Of a stretch of 63,980 nt of DNA, positions 63,539 through 63,980 are shown in pieces. The stretch spans positions 1-63,980 of the forward strand of contig JACCES010000021.1 in the NCBI GenBank assembly GCA_013416455.1, in the 5' to 3' direction. Position numbers and translations under genes: made by a program. The notes beneath the pieces are model-generated. The model did not search any database. It saw nothing but the letters and a program-made list of their open reading frames with translations, and was not told the origin of the DNA. Numbering within the stretch: position 1 is the first letter of the stretch; each line of letters starts with the position of its first letter. Source of the stretch: Alcaligenaceae bacterium (GTDB taxonomy: Bacteria; Pseudomonadota; Gammaproteobacteria; Burkholderiales; Burkholderiaceae_B).

Positions 63539-63980
63539 TTACTGCTTTTCGCCGCCCAGGGCGTAAACCAGGTCTTCGATGAGGCGGGACAGCTCGCCGC
63601 TCATCAGGGCGAAATCGGAATCGAACTGTTCGGACTCATCGGCTGCCGGCGTGCGGCCTTCCTGCAGCACGTCCAGTGGCGTGACGCGCTTGACCTCCAA
63701 GCCGTCGGCCAGCACGAACGAGATCCGGTCCGCCCATGTCAGGGCCAGCCGCGTGCATTGCTTGCCCGCTTCGACGTGCTTGCGTGCCTCTTCGTTCTCG
63801 ACATATTGGCGCACGTACCGGATGGCGGCGCGGCTTTCATTGGTGGACCGCAGTTCGGTGTCCTGATCGATGCTGAAGTTGGCGGGCGGTTCGTCGCTGA
63901 TCAGCCAATTCGTCATGGCGGAGGCCGGCGACAGTTCGGTATAGAGCGGCACCACGGGGAAGGGGTCCAGCACCTTGGCC
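63539..63980 (-). CDS. rdgC: RdgC-like recombination-associated protein, C-terminal part
   Basis: The frame enters from the window edge, so the N-terminus is missing. The visible 147 residues match the end of RdgC: SPASAMTNWLISDEPPANFSID, TELRSTNESRAAIRYVRQ, CTRLALTWADRISFVLADGLEVKRVTPLDVL and a closing IEDLVYALGGEKQ. RdgC is a DNA-binding ring protein that restrains RecA; phages and elements carry copies. Located 33 nt upstream of target 1 in the same direction. Confidence 0.85.
   Translation of the reverse strand, partial: AKVLDPFPVVPLYTELSPASAMTNWLISDEPPANFSIDQDTELRSTNESRAAIRYVRQYVENEEARKHVEAGKQCTRLALTWADRISFVLADGLEVKRVTPLDVLQEGRTPAADESEQFDSDFALMSGELSRLIEDLVYALGGEKQ

Larger units (their letters stand above)
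56263..63980. mobile_element. prophage-like integrative element, left end, incomplete
   Basis: Everything after tRNA-Lys is a compact minus-strand run typical of temperate phage or integrative elements: tyrosine integrase next to the tRNA, excisionase-like HTH, four short overlapping genes, C5 methyltransferase, DGR and rdgC. The distal end, and so the second attachment site, is outside the window; no repeat of the tRNA 3' end was found inside it. No capsid or tail gene is in view, so phage versus ICE is undecided, but DGR targets suggest a phage. Confidence 0.85.

Noticed and set aside
56263-63980. Second attachment site inside the window
   Set aside because: No repeat of the tRNA-Lys 3' end was seen by eye after 56262; the element must end beyond the window.

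Overview
The window is GC-rich chromosomal DNA of a betaproteobacterium, most likely Burkholderiales, family Alcaligenaceae (Bordetella / Achromobacter / Pusillimonas type). This rests on the 5S rRNA sequence, two Bug-type (TTT) binding receptors, the Burkholderiales H-NS form (TWSGRGKPPRWI), glcDEF, and the run purD-hemF-nadD-rsfS-rlmH. Assignment below family is not possible from the sequence alone.

Layout. 0-0.2 kb: 5S rRNA and terminator, the end of an rrn operon. 0.4-2.9 kb: a PilJ/HAMP/PAS/GGDEF/EAL cyclic-di-GMP enzyme. 3.2-6.5 kb: a decayed binding-protein fragment, an Lrp/AsnC regulator and, divergent from it, diaminopropionate ammonia-lyase coupled to an M20 amidohydrolase. 6.6-8.8 kb: acyl-CoA dehydrogenase and a divergent LysR regulator. 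8.8-9.05 kb: a multi-stem palindromic element. 9.05-17.03 kb: an accessory catabolic cluster (FAH-fold protein, thiolase, CMD protein, MarR, two Bug receptors, AMP-ligase, SDR) with shared TACAA/TGTA operator-like sites and a copy of the palindrome end at each border. 17.2-39 kb: mostly core genes (sixA, nucleotide-carrier-like MFS, TAT-type aldo/keto reductase, maf, pyk, rlmH, rsfS, nadD, hemF, purD, yebC, HerA-like ATPase, ghrA-like, EamA, qor, fbp, pepN, DUF4136 lipoprotein, H-NS, nitrilase-family, tldD). 39.1-44.3 kb: a MarR/EctR-like regulator, an EctB-like protein that has lost its PLP lysine, and an ehuBCDA ectoine-type ABC importer. 44.5-45.8 kb: DAHP synthase behind a phenylalanine-rich leader peptide and attenuator. 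45.9-51.2 kb: an FAD-linked 2-hydroxyacid dehydrogenase and glycolate oxidase glcDEF. 51.3-56.1 kb: mnmA, TauE-type exporter, GST, purB, cytochrome c'.

56.2-64.0 kb: tRNA-Lys(CUU) followed at its 3' end by an integrated prophage-like element that runs off the window: integrase, excisionase-like protein, a chain of overlapping small genes, a repeat-bearing C5 cytosine methyltransferase, and a complete diversity-generating retroelement (DGR). The DGR has a reverse transcriptase with the LPIGNLSSQ signature, a 99-bp template repeat, Avd, and two different target genes ending in variable repeats. Every one of the 14 (VR1) and 12 (VR2) differences from the template lies at a template adenine, and both targets carry a hairpin exactly 30 nt past the repeat. 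An rdgC homologue follows at the window edge.

The most notable items are the two-target DGR whose RT overlaps a methyltransferase start, the EctB pseudoenzyme next to an ectoine-type importer, the Phe-leader attenuator in front of DAHP synthase, and the repeat-bounded catabolic cluster.
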